Assembly (NCBI GenBank): GCA_016648135.1
Contig: JADDOH010001545.1
Span: 124,001 to 188,000, forward strand
Reading direction: 5' to 3'
DNA from: Agrypnia vestita
Taxonomy: Eukaryota > Arthropoda > Insecta > Trichoptera > Phryganeidae
Length of the DNA: 64,000 bases
A program made the translations under genes and the position numbers. Every line of letters starts with the position of its first letter. The stretch's first letter is position 1. Below, in pieces: positions 62,301 through 64,000 of the stretch. Below the pieces are notes generated by a model. That model searched no databases and was not told the DNA's origin. It was given only the letters and a program-made list of their open reading frames with translations.

Positions 62301-63231
62301 AACAGATATGATAAAGATGGTAACTCCGTGGGTGATGTGATCGTGAAGCCTCCTCCACCGACCCGATTACAGTGGGAACTGGAGTCTGAAGAGTGTAAGG
62401 ATGCAATCAGTGTCTCCTACCAAATAGCTCAGAAGCTGGTGAATGACTTGGATTTGAGGATATTTATGTATTCTGGCTATGGCAAAGGTAAGTTGCAAAT
62501 AACAAGTTTGAGATCTTGCTTAATGACCACTCACCATTACATTACGTCTTCTATAAAACCAAAATTTTCTGCACATCCCATCAACAGCGGTGTATATATT
62601 GTGTCGCATTGTCTACCTTTAGTCACAAGTAAGCGGCCCTGGTAAGTTGATGCTGCCATATTGTTATATTTAGTTAGAAAGTCAGTACATATGTGTGGAT
62701 GGATCGTACAAAACATAAAACTATACACCTTTCAAAAATTAAACTGCTGATACCCTTAGATCAAGAATGTCATCATTCTACCAGAAGGAAACAGCAAGAA
62801 GCGATGAATAGTCACAAATCTTATGGATTATCAAACACTACACTGTAAAAAAAAATTGAGGTTGTGGAACAAGAAGTAGGCTTAGCGCATTCTTGCATAG
62901 TTCGTTTACTGACCAATTACCTTAATGACTGGGTCAGTAGAAAAACCTGGTCATTATGTGATGTCTGGCTGTGTTTAACACATTCTTTATGAACTTGAGA
63001 TTATTGTACCATGTTATGTTTTTAGGATTCATGAAGAAGTGTAGAACCTCCCCTGATGCCTACATTCAAATGGCCCTACAACTGGCATACTACAGGAATG
63101 CGGGGCGGTTCAGCTTGACCTATGAAGCCTCCATGACACGGCTGTTTAGGGAAGGACGTACAGAAACTGTCAGGCCTTGCACTATTGAGAGCTCCGCTTG
63201 GGTGAAGGCTATGGAGGCCAAAAATATTACA
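11778..63231 (+). CDS. CPT1 (whd orthologue): Carnitine palmitoyltransferase 1 gene, 3' end outside window
   Basis: CPT1 transfers long-chain acyl groups from CoA to carnitine at the mitochondrial outer membrane, the regulated entry step for fatty-acid beta-oxidation. I joined 12 exons: 11778-11918, 26352-26494, 44142-44418, 45192-45313, 46007-46208, 46854-47053, 47625-47803, 53916-54049, 55082-55107, 56115-56177 (or 55698-55763), 62306-62487 and 63026-63231. All have GT/AG borders and matching phases, giving 625 codons without a stop. The order of parts matches the family: N-terminal MAEAH, two membrane spans (about residues 58-78 and 99-120), the SLPRLPLPS motif, [20 protein letters not shown] with the catalytic His at residue 473, and [10 protein letters not shown] near residue 600. 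Animal CPT1 is about 770-780 residues, so roughly 150 C-terminal residues, including the STSQTP region, are off the right edge. The introns are large and transposon-rich. Identification rests on recalled family motifs, not a search. Confidence 0.96.
12014..12484 (-). pseudogene. Unrecognised coding-like remnant
   Basis: Two adjacent minus-strand open stretches. One, about 12218-12484, is open back to a stop near 12485 and includes [20 protein letters not shown] and [20 protein letters not shown]. The other, 12014-12205, includes [20 protein letters not shown]. Residue composition looks protein-like rather than AT-driven, but no domain is recognisable and there is no good start or splice structure. 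It could be a decayed transposon ORF or a retrocopy. Confidence 0.3.
12790..13770 (+). pseudogene. Decayed non-LTR reverse transcriptase
   Basis: Frame-broken pieces in order: [14 protein letters not shown] (12840s), [11 protein letters not shown] (12910s), [15 protein letters not shown] (13040s), then [15 protein letters not shown] (13540s) and [10 protein letters not shown] (13720s). These are successive landmarks of insect LINE reverse transcriptases (the RQGV/LSPWLFN block and the C-terminal YLG..FT..G and YGSE.W). Several stops and frameshifts are present, and the FADD catalytic block is not intact. Same orientation as the 3797-4057 tail. Confidence 0.75.
14425..14890 (-). pseudogene. 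Reverse transcriptase fragment, second LINE type
   Basis: The minus strand reads LLFGVEALD, then [40 protein letters not shown] and IKKRKL. This is the familiar C-terminal region (FEMW..RRMLKISW.D..TN..VL) of another endonuclease/reverse-transcriptase family. It continues past a stop to [10 protein letters not shown]. It is truncated on both sides. Confidence 0.75.
15128..15290 (+). mobile_element. Possible tRNA-derived SINE
   Basis: GGCTAGTCGGTCTAGTGGTA resembles an A-box and GGAGTTCCGCAAGTTAATCC a degraded B-box, at tRNA-like spacing. No second copy was recognised in the window, so this is tentative. Confidence 0.35.
15529..16112. mobile_element. Foldback element with long terminal inverted repeats
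   Basis: The left arm (TTTTAGCGAAATTTAAAATA, AAGTTCTGCGGGTTAACTAT, ACAGCTGTTTCGGCTTGCAA) and the right arm (the same in reverse, ending TTTCGCTAAAAA) are inverted over about 110 bp. The centre has no coding sequence. Confidence 0.85.
16814..16863. repeat. Near-perfect 22-bp hairpin
   Basis: The arms GCGAACAAATCACTATCGGC-GA and TC-GCCGATAGTGGTTTGTTCGC pair over 22 bp around a 6-nt loop (AAAGGC). The single DNA mismatch would be a G-U pair in + strand RNA. It sits at the edge of a GC-rich patch at 16855-17059. Confidence 0.85.
16855..17059 (+). other. GC-rich coding-like patch, unrecognised
   Basis: An open frame reads [20 protein letters not shown], then [20 protein letters not shown], in sequence much richer in GC than its surroundings. 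No domain is recognised, the start is unclear and the minus strand is also open. It could be a fragment of a captured gene or of a transposon. Confidence 0.25.
17857..18117 (+). pseudogene. Transposase N-terminal HTH remnant
   Basis: From ATG at 17857: [20 protein letters not shown] and then [13 protein letters not shown], stop, [20 protein letters not shown]. This is the Psq/CENP-B-type helix-turn-helix that opens pogo-like transposases (M.R.Y.RKT.RG, then VA..F.V...TL.R). After two more stops, another piece reads [20 protein letters not shown], the usual segment after the HTH. Stops at 17956 and later make it non-functional. Confidence 0.8.
18507..18662 (+). pseudogene. C-terminal PHD-finger remnant of the same transposase
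   Basis: It reads [40 protein letters not shown] and [10 protein letters not shown] before a TAA. The Cys/His spacing (C..C upstream region, W.RC..C..WCNE.C, then FICDFC) is a PHD-type zinc finger, as found at the C-terminus of some pogo-like transposases. The lysine- and serine-rich stretch at 18250-18500 before it would be the linker. The whole DDE domain between HTH and PHD is gone. Confidence 0.75.
19480..19815. repeat. Degenerate tandem repeats
   Basis: GCATCAATCTAAAGTCTTTC followed by ACGAGTATTTGTG occurs near 19560 and 19643, and a third, shorter form near 19750 (ACGCGTATGTGTG). AATATAATTTTTAAATAAC and CCTAAGTTTG also repeat. The units are unequal in length. Confidence 0.7.
20093..20187 (+). 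other. Possible signal-peptide exon, very tentative
   Basis: ATG at 20093 gives [20 protein letters not shown], a good-looking secretory signal, then [12 protein letters not shown] before GTACAC at 20188, a weak donor. Reading on gives 40 more residues without a known domain. No partner exon was found. A chance open frame is equally likely. Confidence 0.15.
20356..20976 (-). mobile_element. hAT-like transposon, internally deleted, 8-bp target duplication
   Basis: Inverted ends CAGGGTTGCCAAC and GTTGGCAACCCTA bound a 621-bp element. The 8-bp sequence GATGTGAC lies directly at both sides (20348-20355 and 20977-20984), a perfect hAT-type target duplication. Inside, on the minus strand, is the 3' end of a hAT transposase. 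The rest of the transposase is deleted. Confidence 0.9.
20460..20852 (-). pseudogene. hAT transposase C-terminal dimerisation region
   Basis: A 130-residue open frame. Its second half, [20 protein letters not shown] followed by [20 protein letters not shown], fits the hAT C-terminal dimerisation domain (ERVFS.MN..W..ERN..S..LIK.EL.I..N). It lies inside the element with hAT ends and in the orientation expected for a 3' coding end. The start is not a true start, and the catalytic part is missing. The usual Glu before R of the ERVFS motif is replaced (LLRVFS). Confidence 0.75.
21028..21177. mobile_element. Palindromic MITE, GGCCCGGTTG family, diverged copy
   Basis: GGGCCGATTGCGCCAACCTG with TATAGCAATCTTTCG faces CGAAAGGTTACTATAATCC and GATGCGACCGGCC. 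The arms are imperfect. A related half-copy (TATAGCAATCTTTCGTTAAA) is near 42910. Confidence 0.55.
21222..21621. mobile_element. Foldback family B, copy 1
   Basis: GTCACAGAGACGAAGCTATT and TTTACACAATGCAATGTTC in the left arm face GCATTGTGTAAAATGATCAC and a TTATCTTAATTAATGA end in the right arm. TTCCACCGTAAGGACAT and ATGTTCTTACGGTGGAA also pair. A tail with ATCCAGTAATTGTGTTCT is shared with the other copies (28574, 37263, 48979). Confidence 0.75.
21690..21850 (+). pseudogene. LINE 3'-end fragment
   Basis: It reads [20 protein letters not shown]...[15 protein letters not shown]. This parallels the GPVKSRNNRR...SAYPCGE tail at 3900-4050, so it is a decayed copy of the same LINE 3' end. Confidence 0.55.
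23110..23610 (-). pseudogene. Reverse transcriptase C-terminal fragment, RNEEIRRRT type
   Basis: The minus strand reads [40 protein letters not shown] and [32 protein letters not shown], then after a stop [18 protein letters not shown] and [10 protein letters not shown]. This is the typical 3' end of an RTE-like insect LINE. A CTT microsatellite-like tail at 23129-23149 marks the element's 3' end. Confidence 0.85.
24503..25330 (-). mobile_element. Pogo/Tigger-like derivative
   Basis: The left end CAGTAATACCCCGTTTAACG and the right end GCTAATCGGGGTCTTACG are imperfect inverted repeats, with TA on both outer sides. A minus-strand remnant at 24800-25270 reads [33 protein letters not shown] and, after a stop, [14 protein letters not shown], as in Tigger/jerky-type transposase tails. 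The right-hand part is GC-richer, with several CGCTAA motifs. Confidence 0.65.
25536..26175 (+). promoter_or_regulatory. Promoter-like island just upstream of exon 2, possibly a solo LTR
   Basis: TATATATAG at 25965-25973 is followed by a GC-rich stretch (CGGGTTCAGGCCGCTGCGCG). An AATAAA lies near 26130. Upstream at 25860-25945 are several inverted TTC/GAA pieces (CATTCTGGAGA, GGAACA, AGGAATGTTCTC) like heat-shock elements. The order of promoter, short leader and polyadenylation signal would suit an LTR, but I could not fix TG...CA ends with a target duplication. It ends 180 bp before exon 2. Confidence 0.3.
26352..26494 (+). CDS. CPT1: CPT1 exon 2, first transmembrane span
   Basis: Residues 48-95. 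Acceptor TTGCAG ends at 26351 and the donor GTGACT starts at 26495; length 143 nt, leaving phase 2 (AG, completed by G of exon 3 to Arg). It reads [16 protein letters not shown]..., then a hydrophobic stretch (about residues 58-78) that fits outer-membrane span 1, then [15 protein letters not shown], the start of the intermembrane-space loop. The sequence is markedly GC-rich, unlike the introns on both sides, which is typical of constrained coding sequence here. Confidence 0.95.
26896..26976 (+). pseudogene. Short LINE reverse transcriptase fragment
   Basis: [20 protein letters not shown] followed by ETRVNT corresponds to the YLG..FTRDGK...I..RVN block of the same LINE family as 13540 and 46600. 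Confidence 0.5.
27384..27715 (+). repeat. Dispersed repeat D, copy 4
   Basis: Plus-strand copy in intron 2, with the same core as 1613-1935 and the same right end (GAGTTAAAAGAAAG). The 69-residue open frame at 27562 is a shadow of this repeat. Confidence 0.7.
28574..29105. mobile_element. Foldback family B copy carrying family A sequence
   Basis: The left end (GAACACAATTACTGGATTTT, then TCTCACAGAGACGAAG) is family B. From about 28728 to 29092 the sequence is family A-like (AACGTTGGACTATCATTACA to CTTTTACACCTTGTATA). It then returns to TTTATCTTAGTTAATGA, the family B right end. This looks like A inserted into B, later partly deleted. Confidence 0.6.
30272..30745. mobile_element. Foldback family A, full-length but diverged
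   Basis: The left arm has TAGCAGCAAAAACTGG and TCAATTTTGAATAGAACATA. The right arm ends TTTTAGCTACTAGCTATGAG-ATACCC. Internal AAGTCAAATAAAAT and ATTTTATTTGACTTG also pair. Confidence 0.75.
33087..33246 (+). mobile_element. tRNA-derived SINE, copy 2
   Basis: It starts GCGGCCCTCGTGCCTAGTGG and has GGGTTCGCTTCCCGG as its B-box region. The body is shorter than in copy 1 and has an A-rich tail. It lies beside the 3' end of the LINE fragment at 33380-33867. Confidence 0.75.
33380..33867 (-). pseudogene. Reverse transcriptase C-terminal fragment, RNEEIRRRT type, copy 2
   Basis: The minus strand reads [60 protein letters not shown] and later [12 protein letters not shown]. The middle (WQWAGH region) is scrambled by frame changes. 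It is homologous to 23110-23610, and its 3' end also has a TTC-rich run. Confidence 0.8.
33829..34000 (+). mobile_element. tRNA-derived SINE, copy 3
   Basis: It has CCCAAGTGGGCATGACTGGC, GGGTTCGATTTCGGTGAGG and the body AAGCCTGGGTGTTTTGTGAT...GTTTCGCTTCTATAATTG, close to copy 1. It abuts the left edge of the LINE remnant. Confidence 0.75.
34720..35045. promoter_or_regulatory. CpG-rich island in intron 2
   Basis: CpG-dense stretches (GCGCGCGGTTCTCG, GTGGCCGCGGTGATAGGCCT, GCCGGCCAAAGTCCG, CCGGGCGCGTCTGCG) stand out from AT-rich flanks. No known protein is encoded in either strand's open frames. It could be an internal promoter or a noncoding exon of CPT1, or an unrelated unit. Confidence 0.25.
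35190..35512. mobile_element. Foldback MITE E interrupted by another MITE
   Basis: Arms TTTAAGAAAGGCAACCGAAT and ATTCGATTGTCTTTCTTAAA, with GTTTCGTTGTGTTGG and CCGACACAACGAAAC inside, form a large palindrome. The right arm is split at TTA by the element at 35325-35468. An uninterrupted relative is at 59724-59934. Confidence 0.85.
35325..35468. mobile_element. Palindromic MITE, GGCCCGGTTG family, nested copy
   Basis: Ends GGCCCGGTTGTTTCAAGTTC and GAATTTGAAACAACCGGGCC are nearly perfect inverted repeats, and TTA lies at both sides (35322-35324 and 35469-35471). This 144-bp copy sits inside foldback MITE E and defines its own ends and target duplication. Confidence 0.9.
37263..38368. mobile_element. 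Foldback family B interrupted by family A
   Basis: The left arm (GAAGTCTCACAGAGACGAAG, TTTGTAGGGTGGCCCAGGGC) and right arm (GCCTGGGCCACCCTATTAAG, CCTGTGAGATTTCTATTAAT) are inverted and about 850 bp apart. The gap is explained by the foldback at 37616-38170. Confidence 0.85.
37616..38170. mobile_element. Foldback family A, complete copy nested in B
   Basis: Ends AGGGTGTAACAGAGATTGTC and TTAACTCTGTTACATCCTG are inverted, each next to TATATA. Long arms follow (ACAAGTCAAATAAAATGA and ATTTTAATTAACTTTTAT region). No coding sequence. Confidence 0.85.
38761..38799. repeat. Perfect 16-bp hairpin
   Basis: TATTATTGATAACATC and GATGTTATCAATAATA are perfect inverses around CGATTTA. It lies at the end of a GC-richer stretch (38460-38760). 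Role unknown. Confidence 0.9.
39122..39264. mobile_element. Mariner-type MITE with TA target duplication
   Basis: Left CAGTTGCCGGCAAACTTCTT and right AAGATGTTTGCCGGCTACTG are inverted over about 45 bp, and TA flanks both sides (39120-39121 and 39265-39266). Length 143 bp. Open frames across it are not genes. Confidence 0.85.
40704..41741. mobile_element. Pogo/Tigger-like nonautonomous element
   Basis: The left end CAGTAGAAACTCGTTAATTT and right end ATTAATGGGGTTTTACTG are inverted. CGAATTAT-type repeats are in both subterminal regions (AATTCGAACTTCGAGG; GGAGTTCGAATTA). The CAGTA...CCCC...AATTCGAA ends are of the Tigger type. No transposase is recognisable inside. TA follows on the right, but the left flank is not TA. 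Confidence 0.65.
44142..44418 (+). CDS. CPT1: CPT1 exon 3, second transmembrane span and start of catalytic domain
   Basis: Residues 95-187. Acceptor ATCAG ends at 44141 and donor GTTAGT starts at 44419; phase 2 in, phase 0 out. A hydrophobic segment at about residues 99-120 ([20 protein letters not shown]) is the second membrane span, followed by [20 protein letters not shown], and then [19 protein letters not shown], the conserved entry to the carnitine/choline acyltransferase domain. Overlapping open frames on the opposite strand at 44079-44351 are shadows of this exon. Confidence 0.95.
45192..45313 (+). CDS. CPT1: CPT1 exon 4
   Basis: Residues 188-228. It starts [20 protein letters not shown] and ends [10 protein letters not shown], where the Trp codon TG|G is split by the intron (donor GTGAGT at 45314). 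Acceptor TTTCTAG ends at 45191. This is the helical N-terminal part of the acyltransferase domain. Intron 3 before it is 773 bp. Confidence 0.94.
46007..46208 (+). CDS. CPT1: CPT1 exon 5
   Basis: Residues 228-295. Acceptor TTTGTAG ends at 46006; the first base completes Trp228 and the exon continues [20 protein letters not shown], one of the most conserved stretches in CPT1/CPT2-type acyltransferases, then NSNFYG and QAARAANV. It ends at EPLE-type residues QELEP with a GTAAGT donor at 46209 (phase 0). Confidence 0.95.
46583..46680 (+). pseudogene. LINE reverse transcriptase fragment
   Basis: [20 protein letters not shown] and [12 protein letters not shown] match the [15 protein letters not shown]...GNK block of insect LINE reverse transcriptases. 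About 98 bp only. Confidence 0.7.
46854..47053 (+). CDS. CPT1: CPT1 exon 6
   Basis: Residues 296-362. Acceptor TTTGCAG ends at 46853. It reads [20 protein letters not shown], then [20 protein letters not shown] and YHKGRYFKV, matching the CPT1 family block around PLCS..YER.FNT..PG.ETD. The donor is GTAAAT at 47054 with phase 2 (TT|A, Leu). Unspliced reading ends at a stop two codons later, which supports the donor. Confidence 0.95.
47625..47803 (+). CDS. CPT1: CPT1 exon 7
   Basis: Residues 362-422. Acceptor TTTCCAG ends at 47624 and donor GTCAGT starts at 47804 (phase 1, G|AT to Asp). It reads [40 protein letters not shown], then [13 protein letters not shown]. The LPGE..VA.LTAG.R..WA block is family-typical. 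A second AG four bases into the exon would break the frame and is not preferred. Confidence 0.94.
48979..49505. mobile_element. Foldback family B, complete copy
   Basis: The left arm (CTCATAGAGATAAAGCTATT, TATGGGAAACATGTATGGAA, TTCCACCACGGGAACAT) pairs with the right (ATGTTCTAATGGTGGAATT, TTCCATACATGTTTTCCATA, AGCTACGTCTCTGTGAGA). The left side also has the GAACACAATTACTG tail. No nested insert, so it shows the native B structure. Confidence 0.85.
50114..50463 (-). repeat. Second copy of the 24571-24930 pogo-type segment
   Basis: From GTTATGTCACCATGTAAATA to TGCGTTTCTTGTTTGCGCTG this nearly matches 24571-24930, including the minus-strand transposase-tail remnant. The inverted ends are lost here. 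Confidence 0.75.
51044..51112. mobile_element. Palindromic MITE, GGCCCGGTTG family, truncated
   Basis: It starts GGCCCGGTTGTTTCAATTTG, then AAAAGTTCGTTTAAAAGCAT and TTTTTACGGAAACGGATT, as in copy 1. The right half is absent. Confidence 0.7.
52050..52076. repeat. TA microsatellite
   Basis: About 13 TA units directly after the pogo-like end GTTCGACTG. Confidence 0.9.
52197..53257. mobile_element. piggyBac-like nonautonomous element with TTAA sites
   Basis: The ends CCCTTTCCACGCG and CGCGGGTAATGGG are inverted repeats, each next to TTAA (52193-52196 and 53258-53261), the piggyBac target. The right end has a 20-bp perfect palindrome GCGACTCATATATGAGTCGC and a diverged repeat of it 40 bp inside. 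A minus-strand frame at 52920-53180 has no recognised transposase motif. Confidence 0.65.
53310..53383. repeat. CA microsatellite
   Basis: About 37 CA units, with TA-rich, slightly degenerate ends (TACACATATACATATATATA). In intron 7, 0.5 kb before exon 8. Confidence 0.95.
53916..54049 (+). CDS. CPT1: CPT1 exon 8
   Basis: Residues 422-466. Acceptor ATTTCAG ends at 53915; donor GTAAGG starts at 54050 (phase 0). It reads [20 protein letters not shown] and then [20 protein letters not shown], ending SNGR. The [12 protein letters not shown] block lies just before the catalytic histidine in all CPT1 proteins. It follows a 6.1-kb repeat-filled intron. Confidence 0.95.
54050..55081 (+). other. CPT1 intron 8
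   Basis: A phase-0 intron of about 1 kb. It contains the piggyBac-like MITE at 54685-54924 and a short inverted pair near 54253-54295 (CTCTCAAACAGGTACTC facing GTACCTGTTTGAGAG). No gene. Confidence 0.8.
54685..54924. mobile_element. piggyBac-like MITE with TTAA sites
   Basis: It lies between TTAA at 54681-54684 and 54925-54928, with CCCTT...ACTCGAGTGC at the left and GAATGGAAAGGG at the right. The left end has stacked inverted GCCGCC/GGCGGC motifs (TGCCGCCATAGAGGCGGCA, GCCGCTATGGCGGC). About 240 bp, noncoding. Confidence 0.6.
55082..55107 (+). CDS. CPT1: CPT1 exon 9, 26-nt micro-exon with the catalytic His
   Basis: A 26-nt exon encoding VGFNSEHT-W, with Trp split TG|G. Acceptor TTTTTCAG ends at 55081 and a strong GTAAGT donor starts at 55108. 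In the family, the His of N(A/S)EH(S/T)W is the general base that activates carnitine or CoA. In the joined protein it falls at residue 473, the same number as rat CPT1A His473. Exon-finding programs often miss exons this short. Confidence 0.93.
55108..56114 (+). other. Introns around the alternative exons
   Basis: 55108-55697 separates exon 9 from 10A, and 55764-56114 separates 10A from 10B (351 bp). No repeats were recognised here, unlike the other introns. An open frame through 10A on either strand is not a separate gene. Confidence 0.75.
55698..55763 (+). CDS. CPT1: CPT1 exon 10A, alternative active-site exon
   Basis: A 66-nt exon after acceptor TCCTTAG (ends 55697). Its first G completes Trp475, then it reads [21 protein letters not shown] and ends CT before GTGGGT at 55764 (phase 2; CT|A gives Leu with exon 11). 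It aligns with exon 10B: D.A, VM, HLWE and VI are shared. The nearby GTATTA at 55768 would shift the frame into a stop in exon 11, so GTGGGT is the only workable donor close by. Drosophila's single CPT1 gene is known to use alternative exons in this part of the enzyme, which supports mutually exclusive use here. Relative usage cannot be judged from sequence. Confidence 0.85.
56115..56177 (+). CDS. CPT1: CPT1 exon 10B, alternative active-site exon
   Basis: A 63-nt exon after acceptor GTTATAG (ends 56114), 351 bp downstream of 10A. Its first G completes Trp475, then it reads [21 protein letters not shown], closer to the common animal CPT1 form (WADAP..HLWEYV). Donor GTAATC starts at 56178; phase 2, GG|A gives Gly, followed by YDKDGN in exon 11. 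It is one codon shorter than 10A and has the same phase on both sides. Confidence 0.92.
56580..57047. mobile_element. Foldback family A, complete copy
   Basis: Ends CAGGGTGTCTCGTAGCTAGT and CTAGCTAACGAGACACCCTG are inverted repeats. The arms continue (AATTTTGAATAGAAAATCCC facing AATATTTTTTATGCAAAACT) to a centre near 56810. This copy best defines the family's ends. It lies 400 bp after exon 10B. Confidence 0.85.
58463..59176. mobile_element. Long foldback element with internal hairpins
   Basis: The left end CACCCTGGGAGGGTAAAATT...AAATTGGGTAATTTTTTAC pairs with the right end GTAAAAATTACCCAATTTTT...TTCTACCAGGGTGG. In the left arm GGCTGCATCATGTC and GACATGATGCAGCC (58614-58655) form a second hairpin, and the right arm has the matching GCATGACGCAGCC. 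The 73-residue frame at 58703 lies in the loop and has no known domain. Confidence 0.8.
59724..59934. mobile_element. Foldback MITE E, uninterrupted copy
   Basis: GTTTAAGAAAGACAATCAAA at the left faces TTTGATTGTCTTTCTTAAAT at the right; GTGTAAGCCGTGCGTA is shared with the copy at 35190. This copy lacks the nested MITE found there. Confidence 0.8.
61675..62155 (+). pseudogene. Decayed LINE 3' end
   Basis: The sequence parallels the 3797-4057 tail: GAGAAGAAGATGGTTAAGAA, then CCGGGAAACCCTGGCTTGAT (GRPR..W.DQ), ACAGCCCTGTAGAAGC, and AAAGTAGTGTGTTGGGATAG (VVC.DR..W). It is heavily mutated with several frame breaks, and ends 150 bp before exon 11. Confidence 0.7.
62306..62487 (+). CDS. CPT1: CPT1 exon 11
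   Basis: Residues 496-557. Acceptor TGAACAG ends at 62305. It reads [20 protein letters not shown], then [20 protein letters not shown] and FMYSGYGKG, with a GTAAGT donor at 62488 (phase 1). The pattern P.P.RLQWE.. followed by Y.IA..L..D.DL and YGKG is CPT1-like. Reading on past the donor is an intronic open frame, not coding. Confidence 0.95.
63026..63231 (+). CDS. CPT1: CPT1 exon 12, last exon in window
   Basis: Residues 557-625. Acceptor TTTTTAG ends at 63025. It reads [40 protein letters not shown] and [20 protein letters not shown], ending [15 protein letters not shown] belongs to the carnitine-binding part of the active site. The best donor is GTATTT at 63232 (phase 0). Unspliced reading would add eight residues and stop at 63256-63258. 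The remaining C-terminal exon or exons are outside the window. Confidence 0.93.
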
Positions 63232-64000
63232 GTATTTATTTCAATATACTTTAATTAGCTTTTTAAGCTTTAATTAATTTTTTACTAGCTTTTGAAGTTA
63301 TATACATATGTCTTTTTAATAAAACTTTAATTAATTCTCTTTTTTTAACATTAATCGATGGGATTTTATATTATGTTTTAATCTTCCCTTCTTCTTCTGT
63401 CACATATGTACATTTATAATTTTGTATGTGATATTTGTATTGTAATTTGTGTACTTGTATAGCGGACAATATACAATGTGTAAATATGTACACCAGTGTT
63501 TGAATATTGAAAATCAAAGTGAACTGAGTGAATGGACTATTCTTAGATTCAAGTACATAAACTAAAATAAATGACTGAATTAAGGGGTTTTAAAATGTGT
63601 TTATACATTTTTAGGCATTTTTAACTTGTTGAGGGCCCTAAAAATTTCGCTCAAAATATAGGTCAAGGTTAGAGATCGATGATTTTTTTATCGTTTAAGT
63701 AAAAAAATTTTTTTTTTTTGAATTCCGATAAAGTTGCCAGCGCAACATTTTCCGAAAAATAATAATAATTTTTTATTTGTTTATTAGAGACAACACTATT
63801 ATTATTATTTGATGCCTACCTAATAATCTTCTTCTGTGTGGTATATTTTGTTGCATGGCACGGCACACGACGGGACATCGGACTCATAACACATAAATAT
63901 GATACACTTTCACACACACACATATTTCAAATAAACGCAACAAAATTGCGTGTATTTTTGTTAATAAATCTGTTAGTATTCAATTGAATCATAAACCAAC
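63232..64000 (+). other. Start of CPT1 intron 12, with an AATAAA site
   Basis: Noncoding AT-rich sequence. An in-frame stop at 63256-63258 and AATAAA at 63318-63323 sit just past the exon 12 donor, so a short intronic-polyadenylation transcript is possible. I see no further CPT1 exon up to 64000. Confidence 0.6.

Larger units (their letters stand above)
56178..62305 (+). other. CPT1 intron 10 (6.1 kb)
   Basis: A phase-2 intron with foldback A, a long foldback with hairpins, MITE E and a LINE tail (listed). 57060-58460 and 59940-61670 are AT-rich without recognised features; frames at 60484-60738 and 61067-61336 are hydrophobic AT-driven shadows. Confidence 0.8.

Noticed and set aside
56178..62305. 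A third alternative version of exon 10
   Set aside because: I looked for another HLWE-type exon with a G-completing acceptor and saw none.
1..64000. Endogenous viral genes or an operon-like system
   Set aside because: No viral structural or replication gene, and no clustered intact genes besides CPT1, could be recognised.

Overview
This is an insect nuclear genome window: AT-rich, GT-AG introns, and dense in insect-type transposon remnants (foldback MITEs, tRNA-derived SINEs, broken non-LTR reverse transcriptases, pogo-, hAT- and piggyBac-like derivatives). I could not fix the order from sequence alone. Only one intact host gene is recognisable: carnitine palmitoyltransferase 1 (CPT1, the orthologue of Drosophila withered/whd) on the + strand. 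It runs from a start codon at 11778 to an exon ending at 63231, and the last roughly 150 codons lie beyond the right edge.

Layout. 1-11765: upstream of the coding start; a Helitron-like end, dispersed repeats, a very GC-rich patch near 2750-2960 that could be promoter or first noncoding exon, a 170-bp duplication and a 5 x 96-bp tandem array. 11766-11918: first coding exon. 11919-26351: intron 1 (14.4 kb), with decayed LINEs, an internally deleted pogo-like element that kept HTH and PHD-finger remnants, and an internally deleted hAT-like element with a perfect 8-bp target duplication. 26352-26494: exon 2. 26495-44141: intron 2 (17.6 kb), full of nested foldback MITEs and a SINE/LINE cluster. 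44142-47803: five closely spaced exons. 47804-53915: intron 7, repeats and piggyBac-like elements. 53916-56177: exon 8, a 26-nt micro-exon with the catalytic histidine, then two alternative exons (10A and 10B) for the residues just after that histidine. 56178-62305: intron with foldback elements. 62306-63231: exons 11 and 12. 63232-64000: start of the next intron.

The twelve chosen exons (using 10B) join with consistent phases to 1875 nt, or 625 codons with no stop. The protein has the cytosolic N-terminus, two outer-membrane spans, and the catalytic domain as far as the GRTETVR motif. The most notable host feature is the alternative-exon pair at the active site: either exon keeps the frame, using both keeps the frame, and skipping both makes an immediate TGA. 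I found no evidence of a new multi-gene system. The other points of interest are transposon structures and a few unexplained islands.
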